A stretch of DNA of 64,000 nt from CAZWBR01 sp964632305 (GTDB taxonomy: Bacteria; Bacteroidota; Bacteroidia; Bacteroidales; Prolixibacteraceae). The DNA is taken from positions 8,013 through 72,012 of the forward strand of contig CAZWBR010000017.1 of NCBI GenBank assembly GCA_964632305.1, written 5' to 3'. Below the pieces are notes generated by a model. It searched no databases and was not told the DNA's origin. It saw only the letters and a program-made list of their open reading frames with translations. Positions 52,089-62,428 of the stretch are shown in pieces. How positions within the stretch are numbered: the first letter of the stretch is position 1; each line of letters begins with the position of its first letter. Both the position numbers and the translations under genes were made by a program.

Positions 52089-54482
52089 TTAAAACTCTAT
52101 CATAATTCCCAAGGTTGGCAATAAAGTTCCCGAACTATTTCTGATTGCTTTCAGCACATACCGGTTCTCATCTTCAGGATCAGTAACCGGGACTCCGCTC
52201 GGATCGAGCACACGAACCAAGTTGTCAGCCAGGGCAGCTTTAAAATTGTAAACATTCTGAATATCGAGATAAAACATCAACGACCACCTTTTATAGAAAT
52301 AGGATTTATCGACTCGTAAATCAAGTTGATGAAAAGCTTTCGCCCTTTCCCGGTTGAACCGGCTGTAATCCAAATAGGCTCTGCCCTGGGCATCCCAGGC
52401 CTCCTTTAACGAAGAACGGTCAAGATCCCAGGGGGTAAAAGGCGCCCCCCCCAGATATCTCCAACGAAAACCAAAGTCCCAGTTTTTTTTGAACGAACGG
52501 GTAGCGGTCACCGAAAAGAGGTTACGGTTATCCCAGGCGGAGGGGATATACTGTCCGGTATTATCTGAAAACTCACTCCGGACAAAAGTATAGGTGGCGA
52601 CCCCGTTAAATCCCCAAAGGTCTTTAAAACGGGCCATCACTTCGACCCCGAAGGCCCGCCCTTTGCCCTCCGAAGCAACTTCCTCATCCCCGTAAACCCC
52701 GTAGTCCGCCCCTTTACTGGCCAATGAGACCGAATCATTCACCGAAAAAGGATAGTGGCTGTACTGTTTATAGAACCCTTCCACCTCTATTTGAGTCGAC
52801 GCGGTGGGACGATAATCGAATCCGGCCACAAGATGATTAACGCCAATATAGGTTAAGCCATTCTCACGATTGACCAATTGGCCTGCATTGTTCCGGAATC
52901 CCAGGGTCGTGTAGGAGGGTAACTGCAGAAACCGTCCCGAATTAATATTGAGCGAAGCCGTTGGCGATAATCTGTAACTGGCCGAGAATCGCGGACTGAG
53001 ATTGGAGAAGAGATTACCCATCTTCTCTGAATAGCCGTTCCCGTCGGCCCTTAATCCCAGCGATAGGGTCAGCCGGTTCTCCGCAAAATCCCTGCTGGCC
53101 TGGCCAAACAGGGCATACTTCACAAAATCAATCTCAGATTTATAATTCTGTGAATAAGGCAACGATCCGGCAAAGCTTTTTCGGAAAGTATTATTCTCAT
53201 AATCGGCATACTGAAGATCAACCCCATAAATCAGCTTATAGCCTTTGTCCGAACGGTAGTTATGTTCAACCCTGAGTTTCGTCTCGGTCTCCATGGAATT
53301 ATAATCAAGAATTTTATTGCCGGCCTGCTCCACATTATCACGATATTTGACCGAAGTATTGTTCAGCCGGTTTTGGCTAAGGACCAAAGTATTATTCCCT
53401 TTATCGTGAAAATGTTTCAATACGGCCCCAAACGTGTAGTTCCACTGATCATTATCGGGCAAATAACCTAATAAGTAACGTTGTTCTTCCGTCTCATCCG
53501 CCCCGGTATTCAGATCGAACTGATCGAGAGCGCCCAATCCGATGAAAGACAATTCCAGTTTATCATTCAACCTGTTTTTATACTTAAACTGAAAATCGTT
53601 GTATGTTGGGAGAAAAGGGAGCTCAAGAGCCTTGAAAAGAAACTGCAAATAGGATCGCCGGACAGAGGCCAGGAAAGAGCTTTTCTCTGATAGTGGTCCT
53701 TCAGAAGAGAGGGCAAGGTCGGACGCTCCGACTGTTGCCCGGAATTTAACATTATCGGCATTAGCCTCCTTATGGCTAAACTCCAACACAGAGCTCATCG
53801 CGTTGCCCCTTGAAGCCGGGAAGGCTCCGGAGAAAAAATTGACCTCCCGGATAAAATCCACATTGATCATACCTACCGGACCTCCTGAAGCTCCCTGCGT
53901 AGAGAAATGATTCAGGTTGGGAATCTCCACCCCATCGAGGTAAAAGCGGTTTTCACTGGGACCACCTCCCCTGACAATCACATCATTCCGGTAGGCCGGC
54001 GTTGACGATACGCCGGGGAATGACTGGATCACCTTGGAGATATCCCGTTTACCCCCGGGGTTTTTCTCGATCTCATCGATCCCGATCGTCCTGAGCGAAT
54101 TGGGGCTCTCCTCCCTCTTCGGGAAATAGGAAGGTCGGACCGTTACCTCCTCAATATTGACATTCTCTTCTTCCATCGGAATATAAAGGGTGGCACTATT
54201 GGCCAGGGTGACCCGGAATGTTTCAGACATGTATGTCTTATACCCCACCGCGGAAACCTGTATCTGATAAAAACCGGGAACAAGCTGACCAATCGTAAAT
54301 TGCCCCTTCTCATCGCTGTTGGTCCCCACCGCACTGTTTCTTAAAACAATCGTCGCAAACTCAACCGGCTCATTATTCTTACTGTTAAAAACCCTGCCAT
54401 TAATGACCCCCGTTGAGCTTTGACCAAAAAGGGACAGAAAAGAAAAAATCAAAAGGACAAATATCGCTGATTTCATTCCCAT
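52089..54482 (-). CDS. TonB-dependent receptor with carboxypeptidase-regulatory-like N-terminal domain
   Basis: A 797-residue outer-membrane active transporter. Layout: signal peptide (to about residue 21), CarboxypepD_reg-like domain (GVINGRVFNSKNNEPVEFAT and ISAVGYKTY type strand to about residue 105), plug domain (DISKVIQSFPGVSSTPAYRNDVIVRGGGPSENRFYLDGVEIP near residues 140-185), and the 22-stranded barrel ending in the terminal Phe (LGIMIEF). It has no SusD or DUF4249 partner next to it, so it is not a typical SusC; the substrate is unknown. It is divergent from the alpha/beta hydrolase gene. Confidence 0.93.
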   Translation of the reverse strand: MGMKSAIFVLLIFSFLSLFGQSSTGVINGRVFNSKNNEPVEFATIVLRNSAVGTNSDEKGQFTIGQLVPGFYQIQVSAVGYKTYMSETFRVTLANSATLYIPMEEENVNIEEVTVRPSYFPKREESPNSLRTIGIDEIEKNPGGKRDISKVIQSFPGVSSTPAYRNDVIVRGGGPSENRFYLDGVEIPNLNHFSTQGASGGPVGMINVDFIREVNFFSGAFPASRGNAMSSVLEFSHKEANADNVKFRATVGASDLALSSEGPLSEKSSFLASVRRSYLQFLFKALELPFLPTYNDFQFKYKNRLNDKLELSFIGLGALDQFDLNTGADETEEQRYLLGYLPDNDQWNYTFGAVLKHFHDKGNNTLVLSQNRLNNTSVKYRDNVEQAGNKILDYNSMETETKLRVEHNYRSDKGYKLIYGVDLQYADYENNTFRKSFAGSLPYSQNYKSEIDFVKYALFGQASRDFAENRLTLSLGLRADGNGYSEKMGNLFSNLSPRFSASYRLSPTASLNINSGRFLQLPSYTTLGFRNNAGQLVNRENGLTYIGVNHLVAGFDYRPTASTQIEVEGFYKQYSHYPFSVNDSVSLASKGADYGVYGDEEVASEGKGRAFGVEVMARFKDLWGFNGVATYTFVRSEFSDNTGQYIPSAWDNRNLFSVTATRSFKKNWDFGFRWRYLGGAPFTPWDLDRSSLKEAWDAQGRAYLDYSRFNRERAKAFHQLDLRVDKSYFYKRWSLMFYLDIQNVYNFKAALADNLVRVLDPSGVPVTDPEDENRYVLKAIRNSSGTLLPTLGIMIEF

Positions 54483-54620
54483 TACTATTTATATTTAAAA
54501 CAGTTATGCCTGATAAACGTGAATCACGACTAAAATGTTGCAATTATGATGATTATTTTTTCGCATACACTCTTAAACACTTTAATCCTCATTTAAATCA
54601 AGGTCATGCCCGGCTTATTG

Positions 54621-54628
54621 TATCTTTG
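54621..54628 (+). promoter_or_regulatory. -7 promoter element of the alpha/beta hydrolase gene
   Basis: TATCTTTG matches TAnnTTTG and lies 9 bases before the ATG at 54638, implying a very short leader and supporting that start. Confidence 0.5.
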
Positions 54629-54637
54629 CAAAAAAAA

Positions 54638-55447
54638 ATGCCGATGGAACTCTGTTATAATCACGCCGGAATAAACATCCATACCCGAATCGATGGTGAG
54701 GGTATTCCGATACTGTTACTTCACAGCTATTGGGGAAGCAGTGAACTCTTCGATCCGTTGGTGAACGCACTGATTCAACAACCGTTTAAAGTCATACGTA
54801 TCGATTTCCCGGGACATGGATATTCCTCCTCTCCCACCCAACCCTACACGTTTAATGAGCTTTCGGCGAGCGTCAGCTTCGTTCTTCAGCAAATCGGGAT
54901 CGACAAACCGCTCCCGGTCATTGGCCATTCCATGGGAGGCTATCTCGCCATGGCTTTCACGAAGAACTATCCCCAAAAAGTGAAAGCACTTGTCCTGATG
55001 CATTCTCCGCTTTGCAAGGCCGACGATCAGAGCATAAAACTGCGTGAACGCGAAGCCACCTTCCTGAAAAAAGGAAAAAAAGAGCTGCTGCTCCGAACCA
55101 CTCTCCCGACCAATTTTGCTCCCGGCAACGAGACCCGTTTTGCAGAAGCCTTCGGGCAACTCAGCCGGATCAGCCGGCAGGTCACCCTCGAAGGAGCTTT
55201 AGCCGCAATACATGCCATCAATCATCGTGAAGATTTCAGGGAATACTTCAAATCGGCCAAACTTCCACTGTTAATCATCATCGGGCAGCACGATCGCGTT
55301 TATGATTCCGGAATGATGAGGGCCGAGGCCGTTGCCATACCTGCATCACAACATATAATCCTCTGTCAATCGGGCCACTTGGGATTTATCGAGGAGTCCG
55401 GGGAGGTCACCAGGGCCCTCATTACTTTCCTGAGCACCTATGCCTGA
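54638..55447 (+). CDS. Alpha/beta hydrolase
   Basis: A cytosolic hydrolase of 269 residues with the alpha/beta fold. The oxyanion region HSYWGSS follows strand 3, the nucleophile elbow is GHSMGG (near residues 100-105), the acid lies in IGQHDRVYDS and the catalytic histidine in CQSGHLGFIEE. All three triad residues are present. The substrate cannot be predicted. Start: ATG at 54638, just after a promoter element; an in-frame ATG at 54413 would overlap the divergent receptor gene. Confidence 0.88.
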   Translation: MPMELCYNHAGINIHTRIDGEGIPILLLHSYWGSSELFDPLVNALIQQPFKVIRIDFPGHGYSSSPTQPYTFNELSASVSFVLQQIGIDKPLPVIGHSMGGYLAMAFTKNYPQKVKALVLMHSPLCKADDQSIKLREREATFLKKGKKELLLRTTLPTNFAPGNETRFAEAFGQLSRISRQVTLEGALAAIHAINHREDFREYFKSAKLPLLIIIGQHDRVYDSGMMRAEAVAIPASQHIILCQSGHLGFIEESGEVTRALITFLSTYA

Positions 55448-55461
55448 AAAGATAAATAAAA

Positions 55462-55475
55462 GTGACATAAGTCAC
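55462..55475. promoter_or_regulatory. CRP/FNR-type palindrome upstream of sdhCAB
   Basis: GTGACATAAGTCAC is a perfect GTGA-N6-TCAC core of the kind bound by CRP/FNR-family regulators. It is intergenic, about 70-85 bases upstream of the sdh -7 element. No regulator of this family is encoded in the window. Confidence 0.35.
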
Positions 55476-55522
55476 CCAACCTCCTTAGAAACAATTTAAA
55501 TTGCAGAATTCGCCTGAATCAT

Positions 55523-55554
55523 GTTGTAAAGCATCTTTTCAAGACCTAATTTTG
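55523..55554 (+). promoter_or_regulatory. Promoter of sdhCAB
   Basis: GTTG (55523-55526, one base off TTTG) and TAATTTTG (55547-55554, matches TAnnTTTG) are separated by 20 bp, about 54 bases before the sdhC ATG. Confidence 0.5.
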
Positions 55555-55608
55555 TGTAAAATTTACAAATAGCTTTTATTGCAAAATAATTATTAAAATC
55601 AAGTACTT

Positions 55609-56286
55609 ATGAGCAGTTTCATGAACGCCTCCATTGGGCGGAAAGTATTTATGAGCATCACAGGACTGTTTTTGATCGTCTTCCTGTGCGTCCACCTTAC
55701 GCTGAACCTGTTCCTGACGTTGGATGACACCGGGAACCTGTTCAACCTTGCCGCTCACTTTATGGCAACCAATCCGATGATTAAAGTGATGGAGCCGGTT
55801 TTAGCGCTGGGTTTCATTATTCACATCATCTGGTCAGGATGGATTACATTAACCAACATGAAAGCCCGTCCGCAAAGCTATGAATCAGGTGATAAACTAC
55901 TGAACTGGTACGCTCCGGCTAAAAACATGTTTATCCTTGGAGGAATGATCCTGGTCTTCCTGGTCCTTCACATCTTTAACTTCTACGTTAAGATGAAGAT
56001 CACCGGCGATATCGGAGAAAAAGAGGTAGACGGTGTAGTGATGCACGACGCCTATACCCTGGTATCCAACCTGTTTATAAACTACCCGCTCTACGACTTG
56101 ATCTATGTGCTTGGCGGTATCCTGGTAGGTCTTCATATCACCCACGGTTTCTGGAGCGCTTTCCATACCATTGGCCTGAACAATTCAGTCTGGATGAGCC
56201 GCCTCAAATTCCTGGCCACCCTTGTCGGAATTGTACTGGCAGCCGGATTCGCCTTTATCCCGCTCTACTTCCTCATCAAATTCTAA
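55609..56286 (+). CDS. sdhC: Succinate dehydrogenase/fumarate reductase cytochrome b subunit
   Basis: The single-polypeptide membrane anchor of the b-type complex, 225 residues with five predicted helices. His residues placed in helices to bind two hemes are present (CVHLTLNLF, FIIHIIWSGW, VLHIFNFYV, GLHITHGFWSAFHTIG), as in the epsilon/Bacteroidota-type SdhC. It carries electrons between the menaquinone pool and SdhB. First gene of the sdhC-sdhA-sdhB operon; sdhA follows after 24 bp. Confidence 0.93.
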   Translation: MSSFMNASIGRKVFMSITGLFLIVFLCVHLTLNLFLTLDDTGNLFNLAAHFMATNPMIKVMEPVLALGFIIHIIWSGWITLTNMKARPQSYESGDKLLNWYAPAKNMFILGGMILVFLVLHIFNFYVKMKITGDIGEKEVDGVVMHDAYTLVSNLFINYPLYDLIYVLGGILVGLHITHGFWSAFHTIGLNNSVWMSRLKFLATLVGIVLAAGFAFIPLYFLIKF

Positions 56287-56310
56287 ATTGAACTAATAAG
56301 ATTACAAGAT

Positions 56311-58251
<1,941 letters not shown>

Positions 58252-58289
58252 GAAAGGGGAGTTGATCTCCAATCAAAAAATCTCAAAAA

Positions 58290-59051
58290 ATGGCTGATAA
58301 AATTCTCAAAAAAATATTTGTAAAAGTCTGGAGGCAAAACAGCCCGAAGGCTCAGGGCCGGTTCGAAACATACGAAGTTGAAAATGTTTCACAAGGCACT
58401 TCATTCCTCGAAATGATCGATATCCTGAACGATCAGCTGATCCTTCAGGGCAAAGATCCGATCGCTTTCGACCACGACTGCCGCGAAGGCATCTGCGGGA
58501 TGTGTTCTCTCTATGTAAATGGCCATGCTCATGGTCCGGATACCGAAGTCACCACCTGCCAGTTGCACATGCGCAAGTTCGACGATGGCCAGACCATCAC
58601 CATCGAACCCTGGAGATCGGGAGCCTTCCCCGTAATCAAAGACCTGATGGTCGATCGTACCGCTTTCGAGAAGATCCAGCAGGCCGGTGGTTATGTATCG
58701 GTCAATACCGGTGGTGTTCCCGACGGTAATGTTATCCCGATCAGTCAGGACGACGCCGAGGAAGCAATGGATGCCGCGGCATGTATCGGCTGCGGAGCCT
58801 GCGTGGCAACCTGTAAAAACTCTTCGGCCATGCTGTTCGTAGCGGCTAAGGTTTCGCAGTTTGCCAAACTGCCCCAGGGAAAAGTTGAAGCTAACCGTCG
58901 TGCCAAAGCGATGGTCGCCAAGATGGACGAACTGGGCTTCGGCGGATGTACCAATACCGGCGCCTGCGAAATGGCCTGCCCTAAGAGCATCTCCATCGCG
59001 CACATCGCCCGCCTGAACCGCGAGTACCTCGTCGCAAAATTAGCAGACTAA
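58290..59051 (+). CDS. sdhB: Succinate dehydrogenase/fumarate reductase iron-sulfur subunit
   Basis: Transfers electrons between SdhA and SdhC. The 253-residue protein has the 2Fe-2S ligands Cys64, Cys69, Cys72 and Cys90 (CREGICGMC...C), the second cluster motif CIGCGACVATC and a third group in CTNTGACEMACPKSI, together accounting for 4Fe-4S and 3Fe-4S centres. Length is normal. The operon ends at the terminator 59071-59101. Confidence 0.96.
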   Translation: MADKILKKIFVKVWRQNSPKAQGRFETYEVENVSQGTSFLEMIDILNDQLILQGKDPIAFDHDCREGICGMCSLYVNGHAHGPDTEVTTCQLHMRKFDDGQTITIEPWRSGAFPVIKDLMVDRTAFEKIQQAGGYVSVNTGGVPDGNVIPISQDDAEEAMDAAACIGCGACVATCKNSSAMLFVAAKVSQFAKLPQGKVEANRRAKAMVAKMDELGFGGCTNTGACEMACPKSISIAHIARLNREYLVAKLAD

Positions 59052-59070
59052 TTATTGTCTCAATAGTTGC

Positions 59071-59101
59071 AAAAGCGCTGCCTTCGGGTGGCGCTTTTTT
59101 T
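59071..59101 (+). terminator. Rho-independent terminator of sdhCAB
   Basis: AAAAGCGC-TG-CC (59071-59082) pairs with GG-TG-GCGCTTTT (59087-59098) around a TTCG loop and runs into T residues. Confidence 0.85.
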
Positions 59102-59223
59102 GTTATTAACATCAGATAGTTCATAACTCTTTCCCCAATGGGCTATTGCGAAGGTGCATTTTATATTGTTTATCTATAAATTCGCACAAAGAAGAGACAG
59201 TATTTTCCTAAAAAACGGTAAAT

Positions 59224-59958
59224 ATGCCATACAGAAGATTACCAAACACAGATCAGGCCCGCTTAAGGGCACTCAACACGGCAGTTATGATGGGGCAAAA
59301 AAAACCGGTCGGACAACTGGCCTTCTCAGCCAACACCCTTAACCGGCTCAGGGCCTTCTTCCCGGCTTTCGAGACCAATATCATCCATCACAAACAAGCC
59401 AGGCAACAGCAGGAGAAAAGCAGCCGGGGATACCTGGAGACCGCCAAGAAAGCAAGGCTTTACATCTCCCACTTTATACAGGTCCTCAACTTCTCGATCC
59501 AACGGGGCGATATGAAGGCCGATGTAAGGGAGTTCTACGGGATGACCCGCGACAAAAAAACGCCAAACCTTATCCTCGATTCGGAAATCCTCGAATGGGG
59601 CAAAAAGATTATCGAAGGGGAACACAAAAGGACCCTCCATGGCGGAAATCCCCTCTATAACCCCTCTATTGCCGTCGTAAAAGTGAAGTACGACCAGTTT
59701 GTTGATGCTTATCATTTCCAGAAAACCCTTCAAAACAATACCGCCCGCTGGACGGCCAAGGTAGCCTCGATGCGCAAGGAGGCCGACGATATTATCCTCG
59801 ATATCTGGAACGAAGTGGAAGAGTTCTATGCCGAACTGCCCGATGAAGAGAAAAGAAACAAAGCCGCGGAATATGGCCTGATCTACGTCTATCGGCCAAT
59901 GGAAAAGATGAACCTAAGAAAAGAAAATAAAGTTTTTGAAGATAATCTCGTGTTTTAA
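59224..59958 (+). CDS. Conserved Bacteroidota protein of unknown function
   Basis: A 244-residue, mostly helical cytosolic protein without signal or membrane segments. It opens MPYRRLPNTDQARLRAL and has KKARLYISHFIQVLNFSIQRG near residues 78-98, WGKKIIEGEHKR and WNEVEEFYAELPDEEKRNKA near residue 200, then AEYGLIYVYRP. I recall close relatives throughout Bacteroidota, all unnamed. It follows the sdh operon but behind a terminator, so it is a separate unit. Its own terminator is at 59977-60016. Confidence 0.8.
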   Translation: MPYRRLPNTDQARLRALNTAVMMGQKKPVGQLAFSANTLNRLRAFFPAFETNIIHHKQARQQQEKSSRGYLETAKKARLYISHFIQVLNFSIQRGDMKADVREFYGMTRDKKTPNLILDSEILEWGKKIIEGEHKRTLHGGNPLYNPSIAVVKVKYDQFVDAYHFQKTLQNNTARWTAKVASMRKEADDIILDIWNEVEEFYAELPDEEKRNKAAEYGLIYVYRPMEKMNLRKENKVFEDNLVF

Positions 59959-59976
59959 TTTAGTTCACATCGTAAT

Positions 59977-60016
59977 GAGCCCGTCGGACATTGTTCGCCG
60001 GGCTCTCTTTTTTTTT
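59977..60016 (+). terminator. Rho-independent terminator of the conserved unknown gene
   Basis: GAGCCCG (59977-59983) pairs with CGGGCTC (59999-60005), followed by a T-run of about ten bases with one interruption. Confidence 0.85.
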
Positions 60017-60044
60017 ACCTAAGGATAGCCCCCGTTCAGATACA

Positions 60045-60120
60045 AACAAAAAAAAGAGGTTGCCGGGCGGCAACCTCAAATTATGCACTTAAATCTTACA
60101 TTGTGCATTAAAGGCAATTG
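60045..60120 (-). ncRNA. Candidate small RNA of about 75 nt
   Basis: A minus-strand terminator (GAGGTTGCC / GGCAACCTC, 60056-60077, followed by a T-run of nine or more) has no minus-strand gene in front of it. About 60 bases upstream on that strand is a promoter-like pair: TATATTTG (complement of 60127-60134) and CTTG (complement of 60155-60158), 20 bp apart. The implied transcript of about 75 nt folds a first hairpin ATGCAC/GTGCAT (60083-60088 with 60103-60108) and then the terminator. There is no open reading frame of note in it. Confidence 0.4.
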
Positions 60121-60159
60121 GGTACACAAATATATTGAATCGGAATGAAATAATCAAGC

Positions 60160-60775
60160 TTATTTTGAACTTTTCATTCAAATTATGACTTAAAATATCA
60201 ATATTTTACCAAATCTGATTTAACCAATAAACTTTATCCCTCAACTTTCCTTTCCCGCCCCGTCCCTCCCTGCCGGCAGACGCTGATCACCCGGGAACAA
60301 TCACCTGAATATCTTCCCTCCTGCCTTACGGAGGAACATTGAAATGATCAAAGCAATAGGAACCCGATTCAGAAACCAATAATCCCTTTCCGAAAGGAAG
60401 TGAATGGCAGCTAATCAGAAATGAAAGTAAAACAGTCTGAGTCAGGGCACGGTAACAAACTATCTTTCCCAACTTTTTCCACTTTCCACCGGTAATCCCA
60501 TATGCATATTCAGAAATAAAGAGGAACGATGCGGAAAATGTATTTCAGGTTGCCTGAAAAATCATATCTGAAATGATTACAAATTAACCCCTCCTAAAGG
60601 ATATTTCCCTTTCCCCTGAAACAATCCTTTCTTCTCAACCGTTATAAGTGCATTTAATAAAGACCTTTTTTGCGATATGAAACAACCATGATTTGTCAAA
60701 CGCCGACCGGAAATGAAAATAATCCTTCAATCATGGCTATTCCATTTGACCTTTTAAAAAGAAAATAATTTACAA
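60160..60775. other. AT-rich intergenic stretch
   Basis: About 600 bases without a convincing gene. I see only small hairpins: CCTCC/GGAGG near 60318-60336, CCTTT/AAAGG near 60384-60397, and TTTCAGG/CCTGAAA at 60543-60559. The promoter of the following operon should lie in the last 100 bases, but I find no clean TAnnTTTG. Confidence 0.5.
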
Positions 60776-61225
60776 ATGAAAACAAGAATCATTCTTACGG
60801 CATTCTTTCTACTATTCCTTAACGGCCTTTTTGCCCAGCAATGGGTGACTAACTACGAGGAGGCGTTAAAACTGTCCAATGAAAAGAATCGTAATATTCT
60901 ATTGGTTTTTTCCGGTTCCGATTGGTGCGCCCCATGCATTAAGCTGGATAAAACAATATGGCAATCCCCTGAGTTTACCAGTTATGCCAATGATCACTTG
61001 GTGATGTTGCGGGCCGATTTCCCGAAGAGCAAGAAGAATCAATTGCCCGAACAACAGAAAAAACAAAATGAGCAGTTGGCCGAAAAGTATAATAAACAAG
61101 GGCTCTTCCCCCTGGTCCTCCTGCTCGATCAACAAGGTAAAGTGCTTGGAACGACGGGATTTAAAAACCTGACCCCCGCCGAATACATTAGCTTACTGGG
61201 CTCATTCGAAAAAAAGACCCATTGA
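60776..61225 (+). CDS. Exported thioredoxin-fold protein
   Basis: A 149-residue protein with a signal peptide (residues 1 to about 20, ending LFAQ) and a thioredoxin-like fold of the Thioredoxin_7 type. The redox motif is CAPC at residues 51-54 (SDWCAPCIKLD), followed by GLFPLVLLLDQQGKVLG with a strand in place of the usual cis-Pro loop (FPLV). It should act in the periplasm as a thiol reductant or oxidant. The next gene, apbE, overlaps its stop codon, so it likely serves the same system, perhaps by handling the cysteines of the DUF4266 lipoprotein. Confidence 0.88.
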   Translation: MKTRIILTAFFLLFLNGLFAQQWVTNYEEALKLSNEKNRNILLVFSGSDWCAPCIKLDKTIWQSPEFTSYANDHLVMLRADFPKSKKNQLPEQQKKQNEQLAEKYNKQGLFPLVLLLDQQGKVLGTTGFKNLTPAEYISLLGSFEKKTH

Positions 61226-62208
61226 AATCAATTACCCTTATAGTGTTGCTCCTGCCCTTCATCGGTTTTTCACAGGTCGAAAAGTTCACCCGGGTGATGA
61301 AACTGATGGGAAGCCGTTACGATATCACGGTTTTGGCCACAGACCAGGCAGAAGCTGACCGGTATATCGACATGGCGGCCAGTGAAATTTCGCGCATCGA
61401 GCAGGTGATCTCCGACTGGAAAGAAGATACTGAAGTGGCTGAGATCAACCGACAGGCAGGCATTAAGCCGGTAAAAGTCAGCGATGAATTGATTAACCTG
61501 ATCATCCGCTCAAATCTGATCTCAGAACTCACCAACGGAGCTTTCGACATCAGCTATGCCTCGATGGACAAGATCTGGAAGTTTGACGGATCGATGACCC
61601 GGATGCCGACCCCGGAAGAGATAAAACAATCGGTCGCGAGAATAGGCTTCCGCCATATTATCCCCGATAAGGAAAACCTTACTGTCTTTCTCGAACAGAA
61701 AGGGATGAAGATCGGCTTTGGGGCCATCGGCAAAGGTTATTCAGCCGATAAGGCCCGCGAATTGCTCGAAGCTCACGGGGTGAAGGGCGGGATCATCAAT
61801 GCCTCAGGCGATCTGACCACGTGGGGAACCCAACCCGACGGCTCCCCCTGGATGGTGGGCATCACCAATCCCCTCAACGAAAATAAGGTCTTTTCGTGGT
61901 TCCCCCTCAGCAACAACGCGGTGGTGACCTCCGGCAATTACGAAAAATATGTTGAGTTCAACGGGAAAAGATATACCCACATCATCGATCCCCGAACAGG
62001 CTATCCCGCTTCCGGATTGACCAGTGTCACGATCTTCGCCCCGAAAGCCGAACTGGCCGATGCACTGGCCACTGCCGTCTTCGTGATGGGAAAAGAGGTC
62101 GGGCTCGATTTCGTCAACCAGATGAAGCAGATTGAATGTGTCATGGTCGATGACCAGGGCCGGATTTTTACTTCAGATCATATCCAGTTAAACAATATCA
62201 AACCATGA
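61222..62208 (+). CDS. apbE: FAD:protein FMN transferase ApbE
   Basis: Attaches FMN from FAD to Ser/Thr of extracytoplasmic target proteins, using Mg. The 328-residue protein has a signal peptide (to about residue 17, GFSQ), KLMGSRYDITV at 27-37, GFGAIGKGYSADKA at 165-178, HIIDPRTGYP at 253-262 and ELADALATA at 277-285, the conserved FAD and metal regions. It begins with a TTG at 61222 that overlaps the TGA of the thioredoxin gene (TTGA); no better start keeps the signal peptide. Its own stop overlaps the next start (ATGA). The tight coupling to DUF4266 and DUF3570 points to a dedicated target. Confidence 0.94.
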   Translation: MKSITLIVLLLPFIGFSQVEKFTRVMKLMGSRYDITVLATDQAEADRYIDMAASEISRIEQVISDWKEDTEVAEINRQAGIKPVKVSDELINLIIRSNLISELTNGAFDISYASMDKIWKFDGSMTRMPTPEEIKQSVARIGFRHIIPDKENLTVFLEQKGMKIGFGAIGKGYSADKARELLEAHGVKGGIINASGDLTTWGTQPDGSPWMVGITNPLNENKVFSWFPLSNNAVVTSGNYEKYVEFNGKRYTHIIDPRTGYPASGLTSVTIFAPKAELADALATAVFVMGKEVGLDFVNQMKQIECVMVDDQGRIFTSDHIQLNNIKP

Positions 62209-62417
62209 AGAAATATATAGCGACAACACTTTTCCTGATGGCTCTGCTTACCTCATGCACAACGGTGAAAGAGTACGAGAAAGTTTATATCAACGACCCT
62301 GACATGAAACTTTCGGCCACTCCCACCGAACGTTTCGAAACCAATTTCCAGGTCTATCGCGAAGGAGCCTCCGGGGCCAACGGTGGCAAAACCGGCGGAG
62401 GATGTGGATGTAACTAA
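62205..62417 (+). CDS. DUF4266 small lipoprotein with Gly/Cys tail
   Basis: A 70-residue lipoprotein. The signal peptide ends in LLTSC (Cys18). The mature 52 residues include DPDMKLSATPTERF, then REGASGANGG at 52-61 and the glycine-rich end GGGCGCN (64-70) with two cysteines. This is the DUF4266 pattern. SGAN (56-59) is one residue off the SGA[ST] motif that ApbE modifies; the paired C-terminal cysteines could bind metal, be oxidised, or accept a thioether. It overlaps apbE by 4 bp and precedes the DUF3570 gene by 11 bp. Confidence 0.85.
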   Translation: MKKYIATTLFLMALLTSCTTVKEYEKVYINDPDMKLSATPTERFETNFQVYREGASGANGGKTGGGCGCN

Positions 62418-62428
62418 AAATAGACTGC

